This document shows, piece by piece, positions 29,898-38,500 of a stretch of 64,000 nucleotides of DNA. Made by a program: the position numbers and the translations under genes. The notes under the pieces were generated by a model, which was given only the letters and a program-made list of their open reading frames with translations, had not been told where the DNA came from and made no database searches. Each line of letters opens with the position of its first letter. Positions within the stretch are counted from its first letter, which is position 1. The DNA is from Humisphaera borealis (GTDB lineage Bacteria > Planctomycetota > Phycisphaerae > Tepidisphaerales > Tepidisphaeraceae), in NCBI RefSeq assembly GCF_015169395.1, contig NZ_CP063458.1, forward strand, positions 1,488,001-1,552,000, in the 5' to 3' direction.

Positions 29898-30797
29898 TCA
29901 TAAGACATCGTCGGTCGCCAGCGTCATTCGAATGAGCGGCAGTTTCTCTTCTCTGTGTTCTCCCGGCGGGTGAATGAGCTCGCTGATTCTTGCCCGGGTC
30001 GCGAGGAATCGAGGATCCATAAACTGCTGCGGCGACCGGGGCCGGGGGACAGGGACCTCAATGATCTCATTCACTCGCCCGGGATGCGCCGCCAGCACAA
30101 TGATGCGGTCCGCCAGGTATACCGCTTCATCCAGGTCATGGGTGATGAACAGGATCGTGACGTCGACATTCTGCCAGATCTGCTGCAGATATCCCTGCAT
30201 CTGGCTTCGGGTCTGGGCGTCGAGCGCGCCGAACGGTTCGTCCATCAGCAGGATTCGTGGCTGATTCGCCAGCGATCGCGCAATCGCGACACGTTGCCGC
30301 ATCCCGCCGGAAAGCTGATGCGGATAATGGTCGGCGAACTTCTCGAGGCCCACCATCTGAATCCACTGCATCGCATCCTGCTCGGCACGCGTGGGCCCGA
30401 GCCCTTTACTGATGGGGCCGAACATGACGTTCTTCTTCACGGTCAGCCACGGGAACAGGGTGTAACCCTGAAAGACCATTCCGCGGTCGGGTCCGGGGCC
30501 GCTCACCGGCTTACCGTCGAGCAGGATCTGCCCGCTGGTCGGATGGTCGAGTCCCGCGAGGATTCGGATGAGCGTCGACTTCCCGCAGCCGCTGGGTCCG
30601 ATGACGGTGATGAACTCCCGTCGATGAACGTTAAAGTTGATGTCGCGGAGGGCGTCCACTGGGCCGCGCGCCGATTCAAATTGTCGCGACACCGATCGTG
30701 CTTCCAGGACCACCGGCCGGGCGTAGATGCGTTCAAATCGTTCGGCAACCGCAGGCTCTTTCTCCTTGTAGCTGGGCAGGTCAAGCTGTTGCAGCAT
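29898..30797 (-). CDS. ABC transporter ATP-binding protein, nitrate/taurine/urea-derivative type
   Basis: A 299-residue ATPase of the SsuB/TauB/NrtD group. Walker A is GPSGCGKST (about residues 72-80), signature LSGGMRQR, Walker [12 protein letters not shown], and H-loop [10 protein letters not shown]. It overlaps the 3' end of the permease gene by 17 bases. Together with the adjacent permease and lipoprotein it forms an importer for a small nitrogen compound. The cluster suggests guanidine or urea. Confidence 0.93.
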   Translation of the reverse strand: MLQQLDLPSYKEKEPAVAERFERIYARPVVLEARSVSRQFESARGPVDALRDINFNVHRREFITVIGPSGCGKSTLIRILAGLDHPTSGQILLDGKPVSGPGPDRGMVFQGYTLFPWLTVKKNVMFGPISKGLGPTRAEQDAMQWIQMVGLEKFADHYPHQLSGGMRQRVAIARSLANQPRILLMDEPFGALDAQTRSQMQGYLQQIWQNVDVTILFITHDLDEAVYLADRIIVLAAHPGRVNEIIEVPVPRPRSPQQFMDPRFLATRARISELIHPPGEHREEKLPLIRMTLATDDVL

Positions 30798-31947
30798 CGG
30801 CCCTCCGTGTCGGCTTTTCCGGGTCTTCAGGCTTCGGGTCGGCCGCTGACTCTAGAGATGCCGCGAGATCGGCTATCGTCGGTACGGTCATCGCTTCGGG
30901 AATCGACGCACCGGCTCCTGCCGGAACGGAGCCTTCAAATCCCCGGCGGTGCGGCACAAATCCTCTCAGCAGCAGCCAAATTTCGCTCCACATCCCGACC
31001 GCCGGCTTCGCCTGCCAGGGGAACAATTTGGCACCGATCATCGTGAGCAGTTTGTCGGTGATCAGACCAAGCATGCCGATCATCACGATACCGGCAAAGA
31101 CATTGTCGTACTTGAAGTATTTGCCCTGGCGATCAATGAAGTAGCTAATGCCCGACAGTGCGCCGATCAGTTCGGCAATGGTGAGCAGCGTCCATGCGGC
31201 ACCAAGCAGGATACGCAGGTCGTTGTAAAGGTTCGGCAGAATGCCTGGCACAATCACGCCGGTCAGCAACCTCTTTCTGCTTGCGCCGAGCGTCATCGCG
31301 GCTTCCAGCAATGCCGTATCGAGTTGCCGCGTGGTGTTGGCAATCACGCGGATCATGCAGAAGACCGTGCCGATGAAGATGATCGCGAGTTTCGCCGGGT
31401 CGTATAGACCTAGCACCGCCACGGCGAGCGCCCCGAAGACCGGCGGCGGCATGTAGCGGACAAAATCGACGACGGGCTCGACCAGCCTCGATACGCTGCC
31501 GAACGTACCACAGAGAATCCCGATGGGGACGCCGACGATCGCCGACAGACCGAACCCGATCATGATGATCCGCAGACTGTGCAGCAGGCTCTCGTGGAGC
31601 CAAGGGTCCTCCTTTCGCAGCGGCGGCGTTGTAAACGCCGAGTAGAACGCCTGTGCCACCTTGTGCGGCGGTGGCAGGTAGACTGGGTTCTCGCCAACGC
31701 CGGTCATCTGTTGCCTGCCCTCGGCCTTCAACCTGGCGTTCGCGGCTTCAAAGTCCGTTCGGGGTACGGGTACGCCGGACTGAAAAAAACTCTCGCCCGG
31801 GTCGGCGACGCGAACGATCGGCTGCCAGACACCGGGTACGTAGCTCACCAAGCACCAGAGCCCCAGCGGCAACAGGAACGACAGCGCCTTAAGGAGCAGG
31901 CTGTGCCCCGGCGAAGGATCATGGCGAATGGCGAAGAATGAGGGCAT
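30781..31947 (-). CDS. ABC transporter permease, SsuC/NrtB type
   Basis: About 388 residues with an N-terminal membrane helix ([20 protein letters not shown]). A periplasmic stretch follows, then the six-helix BPD_transp_1 domain with the EAA loop ([22 protein letters not shown]). A Pro-rich tail of 60 residues extends beyond the usual end. ATG 31947 is used here. A GTG 11 codons upstream keeps the same frame. It lies 75 bases after the binding protein gene. Confidence 0.9.
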   Translation of the reverse strand: MPSFFAIRHDPSPGHSLLLKALSFLLPLGLWCLVSYVPGVWQPIVRVADPGESFFQSGVPVPRTDFEAANARLKAEGRQQMTGVGENPVYLPPPHKVAQAFYSAFTTPPLRKEDPWLHESLLHSLRIIMIGFGLSAIVGVPIGILCGTFGSVSRLVEPVVDFVRYMPPPVFGALAVAVLGLYDPAKLAIIFIGTVFCMIRVIANTTRQLDTALLEAAMTLGASRKRLLTGVIVPGILPNLYNDLRILLGAAWTLLTIAELIGALSGISYFIDRQGKYFKYDNVFAGIVMIGMLGLITDKLLTMIGAKLFPWQAKPAVGMWSEIWLLLRGFVPHRRGFEGSVPAGAGASIPEAMTVPTIADLAASLESAADPKPEDPEKPTRRADAATA

Positions 31948-32022
31948 CAGGATGTCTGCAGGCGCGAGATACGAAGGCACGCAGGTGTTGCGAACGACCT
32001 GCGTGCCTCCGCGCTCCTCCGC

Positions 32023-33030
32023 TTACTTCTTCAAAGCCTTCACGAAGCGAGGCTCGATGTACGAGCCGACGTCGGCGGCCGTCTTGTAGACGCCCTTCTC
32101 GACGTTGAACTTGTTGACCAACTCGCCTGAGCCGTAGATCGAGGTCAACGCGTCGCTCTTCTCGAACGCCTTGAGATTGCCCTCAAGATCCAGGAAGAAC
32201 GTGCCTTCCATCAGGGGCGCATATTCCGCGGTCGAAAGGCCTACACGGGCGGCCATGATCTTGATCGCTTCGTCCTTCGTGACCGGGTTCTTGATGAACT
32301 CGACAACCTTCATCCAGACCTTGGCGACCTTCTGCCAGTCTTCGGCGCGGGCACCGACGCTCTCCTTGCTCGCGTACAGGCCGTCGTAGATCAGGCCCGG
32401 CACGTCCTTGCTGGAGAAGATCGACTTGGACCCGGCGACCTGCTTCAACGCCGCGCCGCTGTTGGGCTGCCACGCGGCGATCGCTTCGACGTCGCCGGAG
32501 GCGAGCGCCTTGGGCGTGTCGTTGGTCGGGACATTGACCAGCACGACGTCCTTCTCGCTCATGCCCGCCTTTTCGAGGCCCTTAAGCAGCAGGAGGTGAT
32601 CGACGAAGTTGAGCTCAACGGCAATCTTCTTGCCCTTCAGCGACTTCAGATCAGCGTAGCCCGACTTGGCGACGATCATGTCGTTGCCGTTGGAGTAGTC
32701 GTTGAGCACGACCAGCGTCGACGGCTTGCCGGTGGAGCCGGTCACCATGGCATCGCCATTGGTCATGCAGACCGCGTCAACCTGGCCGCCGCCAAACGCT
32801 TCCATCGACTTTACGTAGTCGAGCCAGACGAATTCGACGGGAACACCCTCTTCCTTGAACCATCCTTTCTGGATGGCGATTTCCCAGGCGACCCAGCCGG
32901 GCCAATCGGAATAGGCGATCTTGAGGGGCGAGGACGGCTTGGAAGCCGGGCCGGCGGCGGGCTGTCCCTTGTCGCAGGCGGCCACGGAAACGAGACAGAC
33001 CGCGAGCAAAGCGCAGAGCATGCGTCGCAT
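32023..33030 (-). CDS. ABC transporter substrate-binding lipoprotein, NMT1/SsuA type
   Basis: A 335-residue binding protein. It has a short lipoprotein signal with lipobox SVAAC (Cys about residue 19). The mature part starts after a Pro/Ser linker with [20 protein letters not shown], the usual opening of NMT1/THI5-like proteins that bind nitrate, sulfonates or pyrimidine-like ligands. Its ligand here is probably guanidine or a urea derivative, judging from the operon. AAGGAG sits eight bases before ATG 33030. An upstream in-frame extension lacks support. It is the first gene of the transporter-carboxylase operon. Confidence 0.9.
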   Translation of the reverse strand: MRRMLCALLAVCLVSVAACDKGQPAAGPASKPSSPLKIAYSDWPGWVAWEIAIQKGWFKEEGVPVEFVWLDYVKSMEAFGGGQVDAVCMTNGDAMVTGSTGKPSTLVVLNDYSNGNDMIVAKSGYADLKSLKGKKIAVELNFVDHLLLLKGLEKAGMSEKDVVLVNVPTNDTPKALASGDVEAIAAWQPNSGAALKQVAGSKSIFSSKDVPGLIYDGLYASKESVGARAEDWQKVAKVWMKVVEFIKNPVTKDEAIKIMAARVGLSTAEYAPLMEGTFFLDLEGNLKAFEKSDALTSIYGSGELVNKFNVEKGVYKTAADVGSYIEPRFVKALKK

Positions 33031-33312
33031 GTGTGAGACTCCTTCGGAATGAGGTCGAGAGAAAAGCGGCGAAGGGAAAGCGAACTGTGGCGGGCGTACG
33101 CGCTTTTTACGAACGATCAACGCCCACTGGGCCCACAGGGCAACGAGAACCTGCCCGGGTGGCAGCACACGATCCGCTTACCTTGCCGAAAGCGTTTGTG
33201 CTTTTGTTGATCGGACGGCCGAAGCCGAAACTCGGGGCACCTGGGCTGCTTGATACGCCCGGAAGGCACCTCTACGCCGTGCGGCGGGACCAACCTGTCG
33301 TCGAACATGCTC

Positions 33313-33326
33313 GCAAAGCGAGTGCC
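33313..33326 (-). promoter_or_regulatory. Candidate sigma-54 promoter for the nitrogen-scavenging operon
   Basis: The minus strand reads GGCAC-TCGCT-TTGC, with GG and GC 12 bases apart, as in the -24/-12 consensus (TGGCAC-N5-TTGC). The first consensus T is C here. It would start transcription near 33301, about 270 bases upstream of the binding-protein gene. Sigma-54 control is common for nitrogen-scavenging genes. The regulator cannot be named from the sequence. Confidence 0.35.
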
Positions 33327-33452
33327 GCGAATGAAAATGGGGTTGTGTTCGTTTACGGGGCGCTTGCTGACTTTAATGTGCCTTATAAATGCGCGGCGAG
33401 GTGATGGACGCGCGAGTGACGTTCATTCGCGCGGCACCTTGTACTGCTGAGT

Positions 33453-33511
33453 GGTCGCACCGAAGGTGCACCTATGGGGATCGCAATGAAGAGTGCACCT
33501 GCGGTGCGACC
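33453..33511. repeat. Inverted repeat downstream of atzF
   Basis: Arms 33453-33471 and 33493-33511 pair at 18 of 19 positions (GGTCGCACCGAAGGTGCAC and its partner). Each arm itself contains a GCACC-N3-GGTGC dyad. It lies 31 bases past the atzF stop, where it could terminate or stabilise that transcript, and 130-200 bases upstream of the sigma-54-like element. Confidence 0.75.
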
Positions 33512-33541
33512 GCTAACCGGCGACGGGTGCCTCTGTGAGCA

Positions 33542-35362
33542 TCACTTTTGCGCCGCCAGGTACGCTCGCCAGCCGCCCATGTGAGTGATCTCACGTGCCC
33601 CCATGAGCGCGTAGGACTCGCACAGGAAACCCTTTACGGCCGAACCATCCTCAAGTTCCACGGAGCCGATGCCCAAAGGCGGCGGGATCTCCGCGACGAA
33701 CTCCCCGAACGCCGCCGCCGACAGTTCCCAAACTTCGACCGCAAGCCCCACCGACTGCTTGTCCGGCGAACGGAGCATGCCCGGCTTGGGCGGCGTGGTA
33801 CCCGGCAGTGCGTAAAGGCGGTAGTAAGGTGCGGTTTGCGTGGCGCGGACGAGCTGCCCGCCCCGGTTCTTCAACTGGTAGTTGAGCGGCAATCCGCTCA
33901 AGTGGGCCCCCACGACGGCAACGTGCACAATCGCCTTTTCGTCGCTCGCGGATGCGACGCCATCGCGGGTCGCCTTGCTTCCCGTGGCACCGATCGGAAG
34001 GTCCAGAGATTTCTCCAGCCGAGCGCCGAGGGCACACAACATCGAGTCCCCGCCGGCCGGCGACATCAGCGTGATGCCGAACGGCAGCTTCGAGGGGAGC
34101 ATGCTCGCTGGCACGGCGATCGCCGCCAGGTCCAGCAGATTGACGAAGTTCGTGTAGTAGCCGAGGTTGGTGTTGGTGGCGACGGGGTCGGCATTCACCT
34201 GGTCGATCGTGTACGTCGTTCCGGTCGTGGGAAGCAGCAGCACATCCATGTTCTGCCATTGCGCCAGCGACGCCCGACGCAGTTCCGCGAGCTTGTACAT
34301 TGCCTCGAACGTGCCGACGGCGTCGAACTTCGATGCGTTGGCATAAATGCTGCGCGTGACTGGGTGCAGCGCATCCTGCTTTGTCGTCCAGAACTCGCGG
34401 ATCGCGGCGACACGTTCGGCAACCCACGGCCCTTCGTACAGCAGCCGGGCAGCCGCCTCGAATGGACCGTAGTCGATTGTGACTTCTTCGCCGCCGATCT
34501 GCTTCATCGCTTCGATCGAGGCCTTGAACGCGCGCTCGTATTCGGCGTTGCCGAAAAACTTGAGATACGCGTCCGCCGGCCGGCCGAACCGGAACTTCGC
34601 AGAAAGCTTGGCGATCGGCGGCGGAACCGGGCGGGAGAAGGGGTCCTGCGGGTCGAACTCGCCGAGGATCTTCACCACCGTCCGCGCGTCGTCACACGAC
34701 AGGGCGAACACCGATACGCAATCAAGGGTCCGGCAGGCGGGCACCACCCCGCGCGTGCTGACCAATCCTCGCGTGGGCTTGATGCCGACGATGTTGTTGA
34801 ATCCCGCCGGTACCCGTCCCGAGCCGGCAGTGTCGGTGCCGAGCGAGATGGGCACCAGTCCCAGCGCCACCGCAACGGCCGATCCGGAACTCGAACCGCC
34901 GGAGATGTACTTGGGATCCAGCGCGTTTCGCACCGCACCATAGGGCGAGCGCGTGCCGACCAGGCCGGTGGCGAACTGGTCGAGGTTGGTCTTGCCGATC
35001 ACGATCGCGCCGGCATCCTGCAACTTCTGCACCGCCGTCGCAGACTTCGCGGGCACATAGGAATACTCGCGGCAGGCGGCGGTCGTCGGCATCCCGGCGA
35101 CATCAATGTTGTCCTTCACCGCGACCGGCACGCCGAACAGCGGCAGCGACTGGCCGGCGGCTTTGCGTGCTTCGATCTGCTCGACCGCCTCTGCAAGCTG
35201 CGCCTCGGACGCCCGGCTGATCCAGATCTCCGGCCGATCGGCCTTGGCGATGCGGCGCAGGGTGGCTTCGATCACCGAGGCCGCCGACCAGGTCCCATCG
35301 TCCAGGTGAGCGCGCAGGTTGCCCAGGGTCAGTACTTCGGCGTCAGAGGGAGTTGCGGGCAC
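33542..35362 (-). CDS. atzF: Allophanate hydrolase
   Basis: A 606-residue amidase-signature enzyme that hydrolyses allophanate to two ammonia and two carbon dioxide. The Ser-cisSer-Lys triad is visible: Lys83 (VAVKDNID), cis-Ser157 (SGGSSSGSAVAVALG) and nucleophile Ser181 (DTAGSGRVPAG). Residues from about 470 form the separate C-terminal domain found in AtzF/DUR1 allophanate hydrolases (VAVVGAHLSGLPLNYQL). The start is GTG 35362 behind GGAAGGA. It runs in the same direction as the transporter and carboxylase genes and completes the pathway from urea or guanidine to ammonia. Confidence 0.95.
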   Translation of the reverse strand: MPATPSDAEVLTLGNLRAHLDDGTWSAASVIEATLRRIAKADRPEIWISRASEAQLAEAVEQIEARKAAGQSLPLFGVPVAVKDNIDVAGMPTTAACREYSYVPAKSATAVQKLQDAGAIVIGKTNLDQFATGLVGTRSPYGAVRNALDPKYISGGSSSGSAVAVALGLVPISLGTDTAGSGRVPAGFNNIVGIKPTRGLVSTRGVVPACRTLDCVSVFALSCDDARTVVKILGEFDPQDPFSRPVPPPIAKLSAKFRFGRPADAYLKFFGNAEYERAFKASIEAMKQIGGEEVTIDYGPFEAAARLLYEGPWVAERVAAIREFWTTKQDALHPVTRSIYANASKFDAVGTFEAMYKLAELRRASLAQWQNMDVLLLPTTGTTYTIDQVNADPVATNTNLGYYTNFVNLLDLAAIAVPASMLPSKLPFGITLMSPAGGDSMLCALGARLEKSLDLPIGATGSKATRDGVASASDEKAIVHVAVVGAHLSGLPLNYQLKNRGGQLVRATQTAPYYRLYALPGTTPPKPGMLRSPDKQSVGLAVEVWELSAAAFGEFVAEIPPPLGIGSVELEDGSAVKGFLCESYALMGAREITHMGGWRAYLAAQK

Positions 35363-35507
35363 GAGTCCTTCCGGGTCAGTTCTCCAGCGGTTGGTTGAAC
35401 GGCGATCTTAGGGAACCTCGTTGTGCGGGCAAGTCGGGAAGAAAAGGAGGTAGTGGGGTTGTAGTGCTGCGCCCCCGGCTTGGGGTATGAATTTCGGACG
35501 TCGTGAA

Positions 35508-38500
35508 CTAATGGAAATCTCGCGACTTCGTCCGCAACCCGTCGACCAGGTGCGTCAGGTCTTCCATCTTCTTGACCATCACGTGAATGACCTCCCCCTG
35601 CCGTTCGACGATGCCCTGTGCTTCGACCATCACCGCGTAACGGGCGGCCTGCTTGTACTGGTCGTAGACCTTCGGCCGGACGATCAGGTTGACGATGCCG
35701 GTTTCGTCTTCCAGGGTTTCAAAGACGATGCCCGACGCCGTCCCCGGCCGCTGGCGGACCAGCACCAGCCCGGCGACGCGCACCCACTTGCCGTGCCGCT
35801 GCTGTTTCATCTCGGCCGCGGTGATGATCTTGCGGGCGGTCAGCTCCGGGCGAACAAGTGCCATTGGATGGCTCTTGAGCGACAAGCCGAAGGTGGTGTA
35901 GTCGGTCATGACTTCCTGGCCGAGAGGCATGGGAGGAAGGCACGAAGGAGCGGGCAGAGATGGAGGCACAGAGACACGTGGGCTCGAAGGAGAAGAAGGC
36001 CATTTCAACCCTTCGTGCCTCAGTGCCTCCGTGCCTTCGTGCCTCTCGTTCAATACGAGCTCTCTTTCCCACTGCTCAAACAGCGGCGCTTCTTCCGCTT
36101 CCAATCCCAGCACCTGCCAGAGCGCTTCGCGGCGCGGTAACCCCATTGATCCGAAAGCGTCGGCCTCGGCCAATCGTTGGAGCGCGGGCTTGGGGATGGC
36201 AGTGCGCAGCCGCAGTTCACGAATGGAGCGGAACGGGCCGTTTTGCTTGCGCTCCTTGACCAGCCGCATGACGTAGTCGGCGCGCAGCCCCTTGACCATT
36301 CGCATGCCCAGCCGAATAGCGGGACCGCCAAGGCCCCACGTGTGGGGTGGGGTTGGAGGTACGGGAGGACGAAGGCATGAAGGATCGGTGTCCTGTGAGA
36401 CTTTGTCAGTGACACGGGCTTCCAGCCCGTGCGTGGTGCGTGGTGCTTCGGCAACTGTTGATTTCTCTACCTCGAGCGCATCACGCACGGGCTGGAAGCC
36501 CGTGTCACTGACGGAGCCGTTCGGACTTGAAAAGCCCACCCTCCGTGCCTCTGTGCCTTCGTGCCTTCCTACCAACACACAATCCCACTCACTGAAGTTC
36601 ACATCGATCGCCAGCACCGTGACCCCATGTTCCTGCGCATCACGGAGAATCTGGGCGGGCGCATAGAACCCCATCGGCTGACTGTTGATCAATGCCGCGG
36701 CGAACGCCGCCGGGTGGTATCGCTTGAGCCAGCAGGACACGTAAACCAGCAGTGCGAACGACGCGGCGTGGCTTTCGGGGAAGCCGTATTCGCCGAAGCC
36801 GCGGATCTGATCAAAGGTCTGCTCGGCGAACTGCTGCGTGTAATTGCGGGCGAGCATGCCGTTGATGATCTTGTCGCGGAACTCTTCGAGCTTGGCCGTC
36901 TTCCGCCAGGCCGCCATCGCCTTGCGAAGCTGGTCGGCTTCGTCGGCGCTGAATCCTGCGGCGACCATTGCCACCTTCATCGCCTGTTCCTGAAACAGCG
37001 GCACGCCCAGCGTTTTGTGCAATACGCTTCGAAGCGCCTCACTGGGGTAAGTGACTTCCTCCTCCCCGCTCCGCCGGCGCAGATACGGATGCACCATGTT
37101 CCCCTGGATCGGCCCGGGCCGGACAATCGCAACTTCGATCACCAGATCATAAAAGCACTGCGGCCGAAGACGCGGAAGCATCGACATCTGCGCGCGGCTT
37201 TCGATCTGAAAAACACCAATCGTATCGGCCCGGCAGATCATGTCGTAGACGACGGGGTCGATAGGCTTGAAATGGTGGAGCTCTAGAGGAGAGGCACGAA
37301 GGCACGAAGGCACGGAGGCACGAAGTGGAATTATCGCTTCGACCTCGAAGCTCTGACGGCACGGATCAGGCCTTGGAGGATCCGATCTTCCTCTTCGAGC
37401 AACGCCAAAATCGCGCGATCGAATGGAATCAACTCCAGTTCGACCGTCACCAGTTCCCACTGTGTCTGCAGTTCTGCCAGTGAACCCCGGGAGATTCGCA
37501 GGTGTTTCAGGTAGGCCTTCTTGCTCTCCAGCGCATATCCCTCGGCAATGTTCGATGGTATTGATACTGCCGCGCGGCGCATTTGACTCGTCAGTCCAAA
37601 CTGCTCCTCCCGCGGCATGCTCTGAGTAGCGATGTAGATCGCTTTCGACAGCTTCATTCCCTTCTGCCAAGCGATCAGATCCCGGTAAGTCCGTATCACA
37701 GCCATTTGCCACCTTCCCTTTACACCCTTGGTATACAGCGTCCGCGCAAACAGAATGTATCAAATCTCCTTCGTGCCTTCGTGCCTCCGTGCCTCCGTGC
37801 CTTCCTTCTATCATCGCGAACGCCTTCGAAATACACGTCAGCATCCCCAGCGCCAGCACATCCACCTTCAGCATTCCCACCGTGTCGATGTCGTCCTTGT
37901 CCCACTCGATGACCGTGCGGTCAATCATGCTGGCGTTCTCGATGGGGACCATTTCGCACAGGGGCGTTTGCGTCATGATCAGGCCGCCAACGTGCTGGCC
38001 CAGGTGCCGGGGGAAGCCGAGCAACTGGCTGGTGATGTTGACGACCTGGCGGATGGTGCGGTCGGTGGGGTCGAGGTTGATCGCGCGGAGCTGATCGTCG
38101 GTCATCGCGCCGGCGCTCCAGCCGTCGAGCCGCTTAGCCATCTGGTCCACGAGGTCGAGGCTCAGGCCCAGCGCCTTGCCCACGTCGCGGACGGCGGAGC
38201 GGCCGCGATAGGTGATGACCTCCGCCGTCATGCCGACGCGCTGCCGGCCGTACTTCTGGTAGACGTACTGGATGACCTCCTCCCGCCGTTCGTGCTCGAA
38301 ATCGACATCGATATCCGGCGGCTCTTTCCGCGCGGCTGATACGAACCGCTCGAACAGCAGGTCGATCTCGGTCGGGTCGACGGATGTCACGCCGAGGCAA
38401 TAGCAGACCGCGGAATTGGCCGCCGAGCCTCGGCCCTGGCACAGGATGCCGCGCGAGCGGGCGAAGACGACGATGTCATGTACAGTGAGAAAATAGGCCT

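Larger units (their letters stand above)
33031..33541. other. Long untranslated region between atzF and the transporter operon
   Basis: About 510 bases with no supported gene. It holds a sigma-54-like element (33313-33326) and a strong hairpin near the atzF end (33453-33511), both listed separately. The conserved guanidine-I (ykkC) riboswitch core was looked for on the minus strand and not found. The length is compatible with a long 5' leader on the transporter mRNA. Confidence 0.45.

Noticed and set aside
33453-33511. NtrC binding sites
   Set aside because: The dyads have a 3-base spacer rather than the 5 bases of NtrC sites, and they lie inside a longer hairpin that has its own explanation as a repeat or terminator.
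33031-33541. Guanidine-I (ykkC) riboswitch before the transporter operon
   Set aside because: The conserved core elements of that riboswitch were not found on the minus strand in this stretch.
33548-35398. Plus-strand open frame of 616 codons opposite atzF
   Set aside because: An antisense shadow: atzF has its complete catalytic triad, and this frame has no recognisable family.
37293-37801. Diversity-generating retroelement, because Avd resembles S23 proteins
   Set aside because: No reverse transcriptase, template repeat or variable repeat lies in the window.
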